NCBI GenBank assembly: GCA_050740255.1
Contig: JBOICV010000164.1
Coordinates: 24,448-88,447 of the forward strand
Length of the DNA stretch: 64,000 nucleotides
Origin: JBOICV01 sp050740255
GTDB lineage: Bacteria; Pseudomonadota; Gammaproteobacteria; Nevskiales; JBOICV01
Direction of reading: 5' to 3'
Part shown: positions 50,774 to 63,574 of the stretch, in pieces
Layout of the letters: every line of letters begins with the position of its first letter
How positions within the stretch are numbered: the stretch's first letter is position 1
Notes under the pieces: generated by a model
Seen by the model: the letters and a program-made list of their open reading frames with translations, nothing else
Told to the model about the DNA's origin: nothing
Databases searched by the model: none
Translations under genes and position numbers: made by a program

Positions 50774-51507
50774 GCGGGCGTCCGATTTTTCGGCATGGCG
50801 TCCAGTACACGCTCCAGCGCCATGCGGCCAATCTCGACGTGTTTGCGGCCACAGTCCCGCGCCAGCTCACTATCGCCGTCGCGTACGGCATTGACGAGAC
50901 GCTGCAGATTGTCGAAATCACGGAACTCGGGTTCGAGCACCCGCGTCAACAGGCCCCAAATATTCCGGTAGGTCTTGTTCATGGAATTGAACGCCAGCCG
51001 GAAAGCGATGTTGCCGCAGTTCTGGACTAGCAATTGCCAGAACTCCAAGGCGAACGGCTGCAGTGCGGCAGTATCCTTGGCGCAAGCGCGCATTTTCATC
51101 AGCACCGCGTCCAGCGCATCCGCCAGCGTCGCGCCACCGCGCTTGGCCGCCGCGGCGGCGATATCCGGCGCGAAACTACTGCGCATGCCCATGATCGAGC
51201 GCGCGACGGTTGGATTGATATTTCCGTGTTGGTCGGTAAGCAGGCTTGGTAGCAATTCCAGTCCCCCTTCGGTTTCGTAATCGAGCACCACGTGATTGCC
51301 GCCCTGGCGCACCGCGATCAGACCGGCCTGCTGCAGTCGTTTGACCGCCTCGCGCACCGCGCCACGGTTCACGCCCAGTTTTTCCGCCAGAACGCGCTCC
51401 GCGGGCAGCTCGCTGCCGGGCGCCAGATCACGGGCGACGATGCGCCGCCGCAGTTGCTGGTATACGGCTTCGGAAACAGGTTGGCGCTGGACGGACTGGA
51501 ACATCAT
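50770..51507 (-). CDS. GntR/FadR family transcriptional regulator
   Basis: 245 aa. N-terminal winged helix: AVYQQLRRRIVARDLAPGSELPAERVLAEKLGVNRGAVREAVKRLQQAGLI. C-terminal FCD-like all-helical ligand domain with repeated Arg/Asp/His residues (YRNIWGLLTRVLEPEFRDFDNLQRLVNAVRDGD). Two consecutive ATG codons (51507 and 51504) follow GGGGG, so the first residue is uncertain by one codon. A palindrome 14 bases upstream suggests autoregulation, and the coupled phosphoesterase and hydroxylase genes downstream are probable targets. Confidence 0.88.
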   Translation of the reverse strand: MMFQSVQRQPVSEAVYQQLRRRIVARDLAPGSELPAERVLAEKLGVNRGAVREAVKRLQQAGLIAVRQGGNHVVLDYETEGGLELLPSLLTDQHGNINPTVARSIMGMRSSFAPDIAAAAAKRGGATLADALDAVLMKMRACAKDTAALQPFALEFWQLLVQNCGNIAFRLAFNSMNKTYRNIWGLLTRVLEPEFRDFDNLQRLVNAVRDGDSELARDCGRKHVEIGRMALERVLDAMPKNRTPA

Positions 51508-51520
51508 GGCCCCCAATATG

Positions 51521-51540
51521 CTGGTAACATATCATACCAG
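51521..51540. promoter_or_regulatory. GntR-type operator palindrome
   Basis: CTGGTA, eight bases with central ATAT, TACCAG. It lies 14 bases upstream of the GntR gene start, where bound repressor would cover the promoter. TGGTATGAT-type sequences are typical of FadR-subfamily sites. Confidence 0.6.
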
Positions 51541-51589
51541 TTCATGGAATCAAAATATACATGACTATAACTACAGTGTATTCAATCTC

Positions 51590-52002
51590 TTAGCTGGATA
51601 AAGCTTGGCGCCAGAGCCGCCACAGGGTGAAGGGACCGAAACTCAAGCAGAACCCCACAATGACTGTCTCGGCCCACATTTGGGCGCTCATCGGCGCGCG
51701 GAAATGGCCTTGCTCGATATTGAACAGCAAGTCCATGCAGCCCAGGAAAATCATGGCGCTGCCGGCGCATAACCCCCAGAACAGGGCGCGCCGGTCGCCG
51801 CGCCACAGAAAATAGGCGGCGAACAAAAAGCACAGCGCCATCCAGCCGTCAGCAAGCGGGAAGGCGTTTTCAAACGCGAGATAGACTTCATCGACACGGA
51901 CCTGGGTATCGCCGGTGGTGAAGTACACCAGCCAATACGCGACGGTGCCGAGTGCGGCGATCAGCATGAACGCCGCGTGAATGCGATCAGACTTTCGCGA
52001 GC

Positions 52003-52006
<4 letters not shown>
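51590..52006 (-). CDS. Four-helix integral membrane protein of unknown function
   Basis: 138 aa from a GTG overlapping the argH stop (GTGA, 52003-52006). Four hydrophobic segments are apparent: AAFMLIAALGTVAYWLVYF, GWMALCFLFAAYFL, FWGLCAGSAMIFLGCMDLLF and AETVIVGFCLSFGPFTLW. No catalytic motif or known family is seen; AFENAFPLADGWM resembles other small membrane proteins of unknown role. Coupling to argH indicates cotranscription, not necessarily shared function. Confidence 0.75.
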
Positions 52007-53409
<1,403 letters not shown>

Positions 53410-53508
53410 GACTCCAAGCCCGCCCGAAGTTCACCGTCCCTGCGCAAAACGCGCGCAGTATAACGCCGGGCGCTTGACCCCCGCGTCCGGGCGCACAAGA
53501 CTGGCGTG

Positions 53509-54564
53509 ATGCGCGCCGATTTCAGCTCTCGCCAGCCGCCCACCGCCGGCAATCCCTTTCTGCCGGATTTTTGCGCGGCTGGGCCGGTGCTGAGCGTGCT
53601 GCTGATCACCCAACTCGTGGCGATTCTGCTGACTCTCGCCAGACTGCCGGCCACGACCGAGCTATGGCCGCAGTTTCTGATGTTGTCGCTTTATCTGCAG
53701 TGGATCGGTTTGTGCAGCGCCGCGGCGCTGTGCGGCCTACGCCGCTGGCTGATGATGGCCAGCGGACCGGTGATGGCCTTGACCTGTTATGCCGCCTTGC
53801 TGGCCGTCACCTGGCTGATCAGCGAGTTCGCGCTGTTGATTGCGCAGCGCTATGCGCTCGCGCCGCTGGCGGACATATCGCGCGGCGAATTCCTGATCCG
53901 CAGTCTGGGCGTGTGCGCCATCGTCAGCGCGCTGGCGCTGCGCTATTTCTGGCTGGCGCGGCAATGGCGCACGCAGACCCTGGCCGAGGGCAATGCGCGT
54001 TACCAGATGCTGCAGGCGCGCATCCGCCCGCATTTTCTGTTCAACAGCCTAAACAGCATCGCTGCGCTTACCGCGCTGAATCCGAAACTGGCCGAACACG
54101 CCATAGAAGACTTGTCGGCCTTGTTCCGCGCCAATCTCGCCGAAGATGCCGCGGCCGCGACGCTGCAGGAAGAGGTTGATCTGGCGCAGGCTTACGCGCG
54201 CATCGAACAACTGCGGCTCGGCGAGCGCCTGCGCCTGTCGTGGAAGCTGGCGCCGGCGAGTCTGAGCGCGCGCTTGCCGCCGCTGACGCTGCAGCCGCTG
54301 ATCGAGAATGCGGTGCGCCATGGTATTGAGCCGCTAGCGGAAGGTGGCGCGGTGGAGGTGCGGGCCGACGCGAGTGACGGCGTGCTGGAGCTGTCCGTAC
54401 GCAATCCGGCGACCGGCGACAGCGGACGCCCCGGCCGCGGCGAAGCCCTGGAAAATATCCGGCAACGCCTCAATCTTTTATATGGGGCGGGCCGCGCGGC
54501 CTTGCTGACTGAACATAACGGTAATGAATTTATCGTGCGCTTGCGTGTCCCGAGCCTGAGTTAA
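53509..54564 (+). CDS. algZ: LytS/AlgZ-type sensor histidine kinase
   Basis: 351 aa from the ATG at 53509 (a GTG one codon earlier is possible). The N-terminal membrane domain has four helices (about 30-150). The His_kinase family phospho-acceptor is in IRPHFLFNSLNSIAAL, and the ATPase N-box is PLIENAVRHGIEP. It lacks the classical H-box/DHp of most sensors, as in AlgZ/FimS. Its stop and the algR start share one base (TAATG), so the two are coupled. It phosphorylates the LytTR regulator next to it. Confidence 0.92.
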   Translation: MRADFSSRQPPTAGNPFLPDFCAAGPVLSVLLITQLVAILLTLARLPATTELWPQFLMLSLYLQWIGLCSAAALCGLRRWLMMASGPVMALTCYAALLAVTWLISEFALLIAQRYALAPLADISRGEFLIRSLGVCAIVSALALRYFWLARQWRTQTLAEGNARYQMLQARIRPHFLFNSLNSIAALTALNPKLAEHAIEDLSALFRANLAEDAAAATLQEEVDLAQAYARIEQLRLGERLRLSWKLAPASLSARLPPLTLQPLIENAVRHGIEPLAEGGAVEVRADASDGVLELSVRNPATGDSGRPGRGEALENIRQRLNLLYGAGRAALLTEHNGNEFIVRLRVPSLS

Positions 54565-55274
54565 TGCGCCTGGTTATTGCCGATGATGAGCCGCTCGCCC
54601 GCGAGCGCCTGAAGCGCCTGTTGAGCGAAACGCCGGAGCACGCGGTGGTGGCGGAAGCGGCCAGCGGCGCCGAGCTGCTCGCGGCGGTAAAACATAGCCA
54701 GCCGGACGCGGTGCTACTCGATATTCACATGCCCGGTCTCGACGGCCTGCAGGCCGCGCGCGCGCTGGCCGCACTGCCCTTGCCGCCGGCGTTGATTTTC
54801 GTCACCGCTTATGAGGAACACGCGCTGGCGGCCTTCGACACGCTCGCCTCCGGCTTTCTGCTCAAGCCGGTACGCGCGGCGCAGTTGAAGCAGGCGCTGG
54901 ACAAGGCTCAGCGCAGTACCCGCGCGCAGCGTCCGGCGGCGGCACAGCGCTATGTCAGCGGCCTGGTGCGCGGTGATCGCGTGCGGGTACCGGCGCAGGA
55001 AGTGCTGTACTTCGTCGCTGAGGACAAGTACACCCGCGTGATTTATCTGCGCGGCGAGTTATTGATCGAGGATTCCCTGCGCACCCTGGAGGATGCGCTG
55101 GATTCCGATTTCATCCGCATTCATCGCCAGTATCTGGCCGCGCGTGAGCGCGTCGAGGCGCTGGAAACCAGCGGCGATCAACCGGTCGTGCGCTTGCGCG
55201 GCGCGGCCACCACGCTGCCGGTCAGCCGGCGCTGTCTGCCGGCGGTGCGCAAGCTGCTCTCGGGTAGGGACTAG
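54564..55274 (+). CDS. algR: LytTR-family response regulator AlgR
   Basis: 236 aa. The receiver domain has acidic pocket Asp7/Asp8 and phospho-acceptor Asp53 (AVLLDIHMPGLDG), then Thr and Lys of the switch (FVTAYEEHAL, LLKPVRAAQ). The LytTR DNA-binding domain starts near residue 135: VRVPAQEVLYFVAEDKYTRVIY and FIRIHRQYLAARERVEAL. It controls motility, exopolysaccharide or virulence-type genes in relatives. It lies directly upstream of hemC with a seven-base gap, so it may be cotranscribed with the haem genes. Confidence 0.94.
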   Translation: MRLVIADDEPLARERLKRLLSETPEHAVVAEAASGAELLAAVKHSQPDAVLLDIHMPGLDGLQAARALAALPLPPALIFVTAYEEHALAAFDTLASGFLLKPVRAAQLKQALDKAQRSTRAQRPAAAQRYVSGLVRGDRVRVPAQEVLYFVAEDKYTRVIYLRGELLIEDSLRTLEDALDSDFIRIHRQYLAARERVEALETSGDQPVVRLRGAATTLPVSRRCLPAVRKLLSGRD

Positions 55275-55280
55275 AGCCTG

Positions 55281-56228
55281 ATGCCCGCCAATCTGCTAAC
55301 CATCGCCACCCGCGAGAGCCGTCTCGCGCTGTGGCAGGCCGGGCACGTCAAAACACTACTGGAAACCCTGCATCCCGGCCTAAGCGTCGCGCTATTGCCG
55401 ATGACGACCCAGGGCGACCAATTGCTCGACAACTCGCTGGCCAAGCTCGGCGGCAAGGGTTTGTTCGTCAAAGAGCTCGAAAACGCCTTGCTGGAAGGCC
55501 GCGCCGAACTCGCCGTGCATTCGATGAAGGACGTGCCGGCGCAACTCCCAGACGGTCTGCAAATACCGGCGATTCTCGAACGCGAAAACCCCCTGGATGC
55601 TTTTGTCTCCAATCGCTACGCCGCGCTGGCGGAGCTGCCGCAAGGTGCGCGCGTCGGCACTTCCAGCCTGCGGCGGCAAATGCAGTTGCAACGTGCGCGG
55701 CCTGATCTTGTGGTCGAGCCTTTGCGCGGCAACGTCGAGACGCGTCTACGGAAGCTGGATGAAAATCGCTACGACGCCATCATCCTGGCCTGCGCCGGTC
55801 TCAAACGCCTGGGGCTGAAGGGCCGGATTCGCAGCCCGCTGACGGCCGAGGCCTCATTGCCGGCGATCGGTCAGGGCGCGATTGGGCTTGAGTGCCGCAG
55901 CGATGATGCGCGCACACGGCTGCTCATCATGCCGCTGGATCACGGACCCACGCATCTTTGCCTGCTCGCGGAGCGTGCGCTCAACGCCGGCCTCGGCGGC
56001 AGTTGCCAGACACCGCTGGCGGGTTTCGCCGAGCTCAAGGGCGACACGCTGCTTTTGCGCGGCCGCGTAGGCTCACCGGATGGCGCGCGCCTGGTCGAAG
56101 GGGTGGTTCGCGGACCCGCAGCCCAGGCGGCAGACTTGGGCGCAAGGCTCGCGCGATATCTGCTCGCGCAAGGCGCCGGCGAAATTCTGCGCGAACTGAA
56201 TGTCGTGTCATCGCGAGGAACGAAGTGA
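55281..56228 (+). CDS. hemC: Porphobilinogen deaminase (hydroxymethylbilane synthase)
   Basis: 315 aa. Key residues: Asp84 in HSMKDVP, Arg-rich cofactor loop GTSSLRRQMQLQ, and Cys242 in GLGGSCQTPLAG, which carries the dipyrromethane cofactor. It assembles four porphobilinogen units into hydroxymethylbilane. The last six codons (SSRGTK) and the stop are part of a dispersed repeat at 56207-56317, so the natural C-terminus has been replaced or extended by the repeat. Confidence 0.96.
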   Translation: MPANLLTIATRESRLALWQAGHVKTLLETLHPGLSVALLPMTTQGDQLLDNSLAKLGGKGLFVKELENALLEGRAELAVHSMKDVPAQLPDGLQIPAILERENPLDAFVSNRYAALAELPQGARVGTSSLRRQMQLQRARPDLVVEPLRGNVETRLRKLDENRYDAIILACAGLKRLGLKGRIRSPLTAEASLPAIGQGAIGLECRSDDARTRLLIMPLDHGPTHLCLLAERALNAGLGGSCQTPLAGFAELKGDTLLLRGRVGSPDGARLVEGVVRGPAAQAADLGARLARYLLAQGAGEILRELNVVSSRGTK

Positions 56229-56317
56229 CGAAGCGATCTCGTAAGCCCTTGTTCCACCTAGAAGCAAGATTGCTTCAAGGAGCCCGTCCTGAGCTGCGTC
56301 GATGGGTTCGCAATGAC
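56207..56317. repeat. GTCATCGCGAGG...CGCAATGAC type dispersed repeat
   Basis: Arms GTCATCGCGAGGAACGAAG and GGGTTCGCAATGAC are a widespread bacterial inverted repeat (family knowledge from memory). The centre carries AGATTGCTTC and a GTCCTGAGCTGCGTC segment. AAGCCCTT at 56243-56250 and AAGGGCTT at 56334-56341 form a second, larger hairpin reaching hemD. The hemC stop codon lies in the left arm. Confidence 0.75.
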
Positions 56318-56347
56318 AATTGCATCATTGAATAAGGGCTTTCTTAG

Positions 56348-57100
56348 GTGAACCTGTCCGGTCGCTGCGTACTGGTGACCCGTCCGGCGGCACAGGCGCT
56401 GGCCTTGTGCAGTCTGATCGAACGGGCGGGCGGCAAGCCCTTGAGCCTGCCGATGCTGGAAATCGCGCCGGCGTCCTCGCCGCCGGCGCTGCGACAGGCG
56501 CTGGCGCAGGCCGCGCATTGCCATATCGTCATCTTCACCAGCGTCAACGCGCTAGAGCAGGCCTTGCTGGCGGGCGGCGCGCGCTGGCCCGAGAAAGTTT
56601 TCTGTGTGGGCGCCGCCACAGCCGGGGCGGTGCGGCGCGCCGGCTTACCGCCCCCATTCGCGCCAGCCGAAGATTACAGCAGCGAAGGTCTGCTGGCCCT
56701 GCCTGAACTGCGACAACTGCGCGGCCAGCGCGTGCTGCTGGTCACCGGTGCCGGCGGCCGCGAGTTGCTGGTCGAAACCTTGCAGGCGCGCGGCGCCGAG
56801 GTGATACGCGCGGATGCCTACCGACGTGTGCCCACCATGCATGCGGAGACTACCGTTCGGGCTGCGCTTGAGCGCGCCGATAGTGGCGTGGTTACGAGCG
56901 GCGAAACGCTGGAGCGCCTGATTGACGTTACACCGGCGGATTTGCGCACACACCTGCAACTACTGCCGCTGGTCGTGCCGAGTCTGCGTGTGCTACAAAT
57001 GGCCCGAGCGCGTGGCTTCACCGCCGCGATCGGCGTGCCACAGCCGATGTCGGATGCGGGCATGGTGCGCGCGCTTGCCGAACTCAAACTCAGCGCCTGA
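56348..57100 (+). CDS. hemD: Uroporphyrinogen-III synthase
   Basis: 250 aa from a GTG at 56348 (MNLSGRCVLVTRPAAQAL). HemD is poorly conserved, but the two-domain Rossmann-like plan is seen: IVIFTSVNALEQALL in domain 1, FCVGAATAGAVRRAG, then YSSEGLLALPELRQLRGQRVLLVTGAGGRELLVETLQARGAEV in domain 2 and VVTSGETLERL near the end. It closes hydroxymethylbilane with D-ring inversion. Position between hemC and hemX supports the call. A dispersed repeat separates it from hemC and may affect cotranscription. Confidence 0.92.
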   Translation: MNLSGRCVLVTRPAAQALALCSLIERAGGKPLSLPMLEIAPASSPPALRQALAQAAHCHIVIFTSVNALEQALLAGGARWPEKVFCVGAATAGAVRRAGLPPPFAPAEDYSSEGLLALPELRQLRGQRVLLVTGAGGRELLVETLQARGAEVIRADAYRRVPTMHAETTVRAALERADSGVVTSGETLERLIDVTPADLRTHLQLLPLVVPSLRVLQMARARGFTAAIGVPQPMSDAGMVRALAELKLSA

Positions 57101-57108
57101 GCCGATTG

Positions 57109-58164
57109 ATGACCGAACCTGTGCCCGTTTCTACCCCAACCCAGCGCAGCAGCCGCCGCTGGGGCCTGTCGCTCAGTTTGGTGCTGCTGGTCGCCGGCAT
57201 CGTGATTTCCGTTACCGCTTACGAGCTCAAGCGCGACTTGCAGCGGCTCGACCGCGAGACCCGCGGCCATCTCACCGCCTTGCACGAGCAGCTCACCGAC
57301 GTGGCGCGTCTCAAGGAAGCGCAGCTCACCTCCAACCAGCAGCGCGAGGCCATCTTCGCCGGCATGGGCAGCTTGCAATCCCGAGCCGATCAGAGCGACG
57401 CCAACTACGCGCGCCTGATCGGCCTGGTGCAGGGCGGTCAGCGTCAGTGGCAGCTCGCCGAAGTCGAGCAACTGCTGCTGATCGCCAACGACCGCCTGCT
57501 GCTGCACCGCGATGCCGCCGGTGCGCTGCGCGCGCTCGAAATTGCGGATAACCGCCTGCGCGAAATCGCCGATACCCAGGGCTTGATCGAGCTGCGCCAG
57601 CAGGTGGCCAATGATCTCGCCGCGCTCAAGGCCGTGCCGCATGCGGACGTGCAGGGTCTCACGCTCAAACTTAATGCGCTGATTGAACGCGTACCGCGCC
57701 TGCCGCTGACGAGCTCCGTACCGCGCAACTTCACCAAGGTCACCAGCGGCGAAGAGCTGCCGCAAGCCCAGTCGCGCTGGCGGCGCTTCCTGGACAGCGC
57801 GCTCACGGCGCTGCGCGGCCTGGTCGAAATCCATCACCGCGAACAACAGGTCATTCCGTTGCTGCCGCCCGGACAGGAATTCTTTCTGTATCAGAATCTG
57901 CAGCTCAAGCTCGAATCGGCTCGGCTGGCCCTGCTGCAGCGGGATACCACCTCGTTCAAGGAAGCGGTGAAACTCGCCAGCGGCTGGATACGCGCCTACT
58001 TCACGCCCGAGGACAGCGCGGTGCGCGCGGCGCTGGACGAATTGACCGAGCTGGAACGCGTGGAATTGGAGTGGCCGCTGCCCGATTTGTCCGGCAGCTT
58101 GCAGCGCGTGCGTGCTCTGCTGGCCAAGCAAACTGCGGAGCGGCCGGGTGAGACCAGGCGTTAA
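57109..58164 (+). CDS. hemX: HemX, uroporphyrinogen-III C-methyltransferase-like membrane protein
   Basis: 351 aa, with the ATG at 57109. A Pro/Ser/Thr-rich N-terminus leads to a single membrane helix (LSLSLVLLVAGIVISVTAYEL, about 20-40) and then a long coiled-coil-like periplasmic region (DLQRLDRETRGHLTALHEQL) ending in a helical domain (DLSGSLQRVRALLAKQ). The family is named for its place in hemCDXY operons; no methyltransferase motif is present here. It is thought to help organise haem synthesis at the membrane. The next gene begins at the base after its stop. Confidence 0.9.
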   Translation: MTEPVPVSTPTQRSSRRWGLSLSLVLLVAGIVISVTAYELKRDLQRLDRETRGHLTALHEQLTDVARLKEAQLTSNQQREAIFAGMGSLQSRADQSDANYARLIGLVQGGQRQWQLAEVEQLLLIANDRLLLHRDAAGALRALEIADNRLREIADTQGLIELRQQVANDLAALKAVPHADVQGLTLKLNALIERVPRLPLTSSVPRNFTKVTSGEELPQAQSRWRRFLDSALTALRGLVEIHHREQQVIPLLPPGQEFFLYQNLQLKLESARLALLQRDTTSFKEAVKLASGWIRAYFTPEDSAVRAALDELTELERVELEWPLPDLSGSLQRVRALLAKQTAERPGETRR

Positions 58165-59406
58165 ATGGCGCGGCTGATTATCGTTTTTCTGGGCTTCGTC
58201 CTGCTGGGCGTCGCCATCGCCCTGCTGTTCACCCAGGACAACGGCTACGTACTCATGCGGCACGGCGATACGGTCGTAGAAACTTCGCTGGCGTTTTTTC
58301 TGTTTGGTCTGGTGCTGCTGGTCTGGGGCACGATCGTCGTCTGGCGCGTACTGCGTTTCGGCATTGGTCTGCCGAACTGGCTCAAGGACTTGCTGCAGAA
58401 ACGCAAGGACGCGATGGCGCGACGCTCGCTCAACCGCGGCCTGGTGCGCTTGTTCGAAGGCCAGTGGGCGGCAGCGGAAGCCGAGCTGACACGGCGCGTA
58501 TGGAATCCGCAGACCCGGCTGGTGAATTATCTCGCCGCCGCCAAGGCGGCGCAGATGCAGGGCGCGCTACAACGCCGCGACGATTATCTGGCCAGAGCCG
58601 ACCGTTCCCGCTTCGGTTCAGCTGAGGCGGTTTTGCTTACCCAAGCGGAGCTGCTTATTGACCAGGAGCAGGATGCGAGAGCGTTGGCGACCCTGGAGCG
58701 TTTGCGCGAGCTCGCGCCACAAAACCCCTACGTGCTCGGTCTGCTGCTGGAGACGCTGGCGCGGCTCAAGGAATGGACCAAGCTGCGTGATCTGCTGCCC
58801 GCGGCCGAGTCCTTGGCACTGTTGGACAACCCGCGCAAGCAGAATCTGGCAGTGCGCGCCTACAGCGAATGCTTGAGCATCGCGGCGGCGCAAGGTCTGG
58901 ATCGGGTCGTGGATGCCTGGGGCACCGTGCCGCGCCGGCTGCGCGCGAATCCCAAGCTGGTGCACGCATACGCCGCCGCGCTGGCACGTCATCCGCAAGG
59001 TCATGATGATGCCGTGCGCGCGATTCAAGCGGTGCTCAAGAAACAGTGGGACGCACAACTGGTGCGGCTGTTCGGCGATCTGGAAGCGAGAAAACCCGTT
59101 ACCCAGCTCACTGCCTTGGAAGACTGGCTCAAGCAGCACGGCGACCAGCCGGAACTGCTGCTGCTTGCCGGCCGTCTTTGCCTGCGTAACAAACTCTGGG
59201 GCCGCGCGCGCAGTTATTTTGAATCCGCGCTCGCGCAAACGACGGACAATGACCAGCGCGCAGAGTTGTACCAGGAACTTGGGAAGTTGAACGAGCAAAC
59301 CGAGGACAGCGGCGGCGCGCTTAACGCTTATCGCCAAGGACTGACGGCAGCGCTAGGCGGGACGAATGAGGTCTCCCTATCCGTCGAGTCGTCTAAATCT
59401 AGTTAG
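58165..59406 (+). CDS. hemY: HemY, haem biosynthesis-associated TPR membrane protein
   Basis: 413 aa. Two N-terminal membrane helices (LIIVFLGFVLLGVAIALLF and LAFFLFGLVLLVWGTIVVWRVL) are followed by cytoplasmic tetratricopeptide repeats (LVRLFEGQWAAAEAELTRR, ALATLERLRELAPQNPYVL, LWGRARSYFESALAQ). Proteobacterial HemY differs from the Bacillus protoporphyrinogen oxidase of the same name; its function is undefined. It closes the hem operon. The tail after residue 400 (VSLSVESSKSS) is Ser-rich. Confidence 0.92.
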   Translation: MARLIIVFLGFVLLGVAIALLFTQDNGYVLMRHGDTVVETSLAFFLFGLVLLVWGTIVVWRVLRFGIGLPNWLKDLLQKRKDAMARRSLNRGLVRLFEGQWAAAEAELTRRVWNPQTRLVNYLAAAKAAQMQGALQRRDDYLARADRSRFGSAEAVLLTQAELLIDQEQDARALATLERLRELAPQNPYVLGLLLETLARLKEWTKLRDLLPAAESLALLDNPRKQNLAVRAYSECLSIAAAQGLDRVVDAWGTVPRRLRANPKLVHAYAAALARHPQGHDDAVRAIQAVLKKQWDAQLVRLFGDLEARKPVTQLTALEDWLKQHGDQPELLLLAGRLCLRNKLWGRARSYFESALAQTTDNDQRAELYQELGKLNEQTEDSGGALNAYRQGLTAALGGTNEVSLSVESSKSS

Positions 59407-59420
59407 TACCGAGCGCTTGT

Positions 59421-59789
59421 ATGCGGTCTACAAAAAGTATCTCGGCCCTAGTCGGATTACTGCTGGCGGCGTGCTCATCAGCCCACGAAGTATCAAGGGT
59501 CGTGGTCCCCGGAACGAGTCTCACCATTGTGCTGTATCAAGACGAGAAGATGATGTATAGCTATCGCCTCTATTCAGGTAGCGAGCCAGTCTCCGACGAG
59601 CGGCTGCTTGGCCCACACCACAATGCAACTACTCCGACAGCCGTCGTTTCTTACGAACCCGACGTTGTTACTACCACTTGGCCTGGCAAACACACTTCGC
59701 ACTTCGTCAAAATCGACATTAAGCATCTTAGTGTTGTTGAAGATTCAAATGAATCTGACACGCCTCCAGCGATCAAAGTTAAGAACTGA
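59421..59789 (+). CDS. Small lipoprotein of unknown function
   Basis: 122 aa. Signal with lipobox LLAAC, Cys18 being the lipidated residue. The mature part is beta-rich (TSLTIVLYQDEKMMYSYRLYSG) with a Thr/Pro-rich centre and a Lys-rich end. No family recognised. GC content and codon use are visibly lower than in the flanking hem and flavoprotein genes, and the ribosome binding site is weak, so it may be a recent arrival. It follows hemY by 14 bases. Confidence 0.65.
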   Translation: MRSTKSISALVGLLLAACSSAHEVSRVVVPGTSLTIVLYQDEKMMYSYRLYSGSEPVSDERLLGPHHNATTPTAVVSYEPDVVTTTWPGKHTSHFVKIDIKHLSVVEDSNESDTPPAIKVKN

Positions 59790-59827
59790 AGCTGGCGTGG
59801 GATGCTCCGTGCATGCGCCATTTGGAA

Positions 59828-60877
59828 TCAGGTAGGCGGTGCAGCTGGCCACACCTGCCAAGCGTAATCGAAGGAGTCGTAGAACAATCTCTCGGTCGGC
59901 AGTCCGGCGGCGTGGAATGAATGCTTAGCGGCCTGAATCATGGGCGGCGGGCCGCTCATGTATACGTCGGCGTCGCTGAGCTGCGGGTACTCGCGCAGCA
60001 GTGCTTCATGCACAAATCCTTTTGCTCCAGTCCAGTTATCTTCAGCCATAGGTTCGGATAACACCGGCGTGTAGCGAAAGTTTGGGTATTTCTCCTGCCA
60101 CTGCCGCGGCAGCGAATCCATATACAAATCCTGCACTGCGCGCGCTCCCCAGAACAAATGCACGGTGCGGCCCTGCGAACGCGGCAGCAAGTCTTCAAGC
60201 ATCGCCTTGATCGGCGCGAAACCGGTGCCGCCGGCCATGAATAGTGCGGTTTTATCCGAGTCCTCGCGCAAGTAGAAACCACCGAGCGGGCCTTCGAGCC
60301 GCAGCATCGCGCGTTCCGGCATTTCCTCGAACACGTAACGGGTGAAGGTGCCGCCGGGCGTCAGCCGCAGATGCAATTCAATGCGCGGATAGTCGAATGG
60401 GTTCGCCGGCTGCGGCGCATTCGCAATTGAAAAACTGCGCCGCTTGTCCCCTTCGATGAGTATGTCCACGTACTGGCCGGGCAAATACTCGAACGGATCG
60501 CCTTTAGGCAGACGTAGCACCATCTTCATCACGTCCGCCGCGAGTTGTTCTTTGTATTCGACGCGCGCCGGCAGGTTGCGCGCGCGGATCGCCTCGTGTT
60601 TCGGCAGCTCGCGCACCTGAATAACCAGATCGCTGCGCGGCCGCGCCAGACAGAGCAGCGTATAGCCTTCCGCCACTTCTTCTTCGGAAAGGCCGAGCGG
60701 TTCGTACTCGTGGGCTACTTTGCCGGAGATCAACCGCGCGCGGCAGGCGCCGCAGGCACCCGTTTTGCAGCCGTAAGGCAGGAACAGGCCGGCGCGCAGC
60801 GCGGCTTCGAGCACGGGCTCGTCAGCCGCGCAGTCAAAGCTGTTGGCAGTGTCCTTGAGAGTGACGCGATAAGTCAC
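59828..60877 (-). CDS. 2Fe-2S ferredoxin / FAD-NAD(P)H reductase (CDP-6-deoxy-hexose reductase-like)
   Basis: 349 aa from a GTG at 60875-60877. N-terminal plant-type ferredoxin domain with cluster ligands Cys37, Cys42, Cys45 and Cys76 (YGCKTGACGAC...LLCLARP). The FAD-binding domain has RSFSIANAP and the NAD domain GGTGFAPIKAML, GARAVQDLY and MSGPPPMI. This one-component reductase class includes AscD and aromatic-oxygenase reductases. Its ribosome binding site, GGTGAGGGC, lies in the arm of an inverted repeat. The partner oxygenase or dehydratase is not in the window. Confidence 0.9.
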   Translation of the reverse strand: MTYRVTLKDTANSFDCAADEPVLEAALRAGLFLPYGCKTGACGACRARLISGKVAHEYEPLGLSEEEVAEGYTLLCLARPRSDLVIQVRELPKHEAIRARNLPARVEYKEQLAADVMKMVLRLPKGDPFEYLPGQYVDILIEGDKRRSFSIANAPQPANPFDYPRIELHLRLTPGGTFTRYVFEEMPERAMLRLEGPLGGFYLREDSDKTALFMAGGTGFAPIKAMLEDLLPRSQGRTVHLFWGARAVQDLYMDSLPRQWQEKYPNFRYTPVLSEPMAEDNWTGAKGFVHEALLREYPQLSDADVYMSGPPPMIQAAKHSFHAAGLPTERLFYDSFDYAWQVWPAAPPT

Positions 60878-60880
60878 GCC

Positions 60881-61005
60881 GCCCTCACCCCAACCCTCTC
60901 CCAAAGGGAGAGGGAGAAAATACTTTGCCTCTCCATAAGGGTGAGAGAGAAATTATTTGCCTCTCCCTTTGGGAGAGGCCGGCCGCGCAGCGGTCGGGTG
61001 AGGGC
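60881..61005. repeat. CCCTCAC...GTGAGGG type inverted repeat between gyrB and the flavoprotein gene
   Basis: Outer arms GCCCTCACCC (60881-60890) and GGGTGAGGGC (60996-61005) enclose CTCTCCCAAAGGGAGAG and CTCTCCCTTTGGGAGAG hairpins and GGCCGCGCAGCGGTC. The family is shared with 39307-39373. No open gene is inside it. Confidence 0.85.
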
Positions 61006-61015
61006 GCAGATCGCG

Positions 61016-63457
<2,442 letters not shown>

Positions 63458-63574
63458 GCTTGCGGCCTATGAAATTGGGACTGAAATTTAAGTGCAAATT
63501 ATACCGCGTGACACTGCCTCAACCCAGCAAAATCGGCGAATAAAACGCTTGCTTTCCGCGCGAATTTTTGTCTT

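Noticed and set aside
57109..58164. HemX as a true uroporphyrinogen methyltransferase
   Set aside because: No SAM-binding motif is present; it is a membrane-anchored coiled-coil protein named by operon position.
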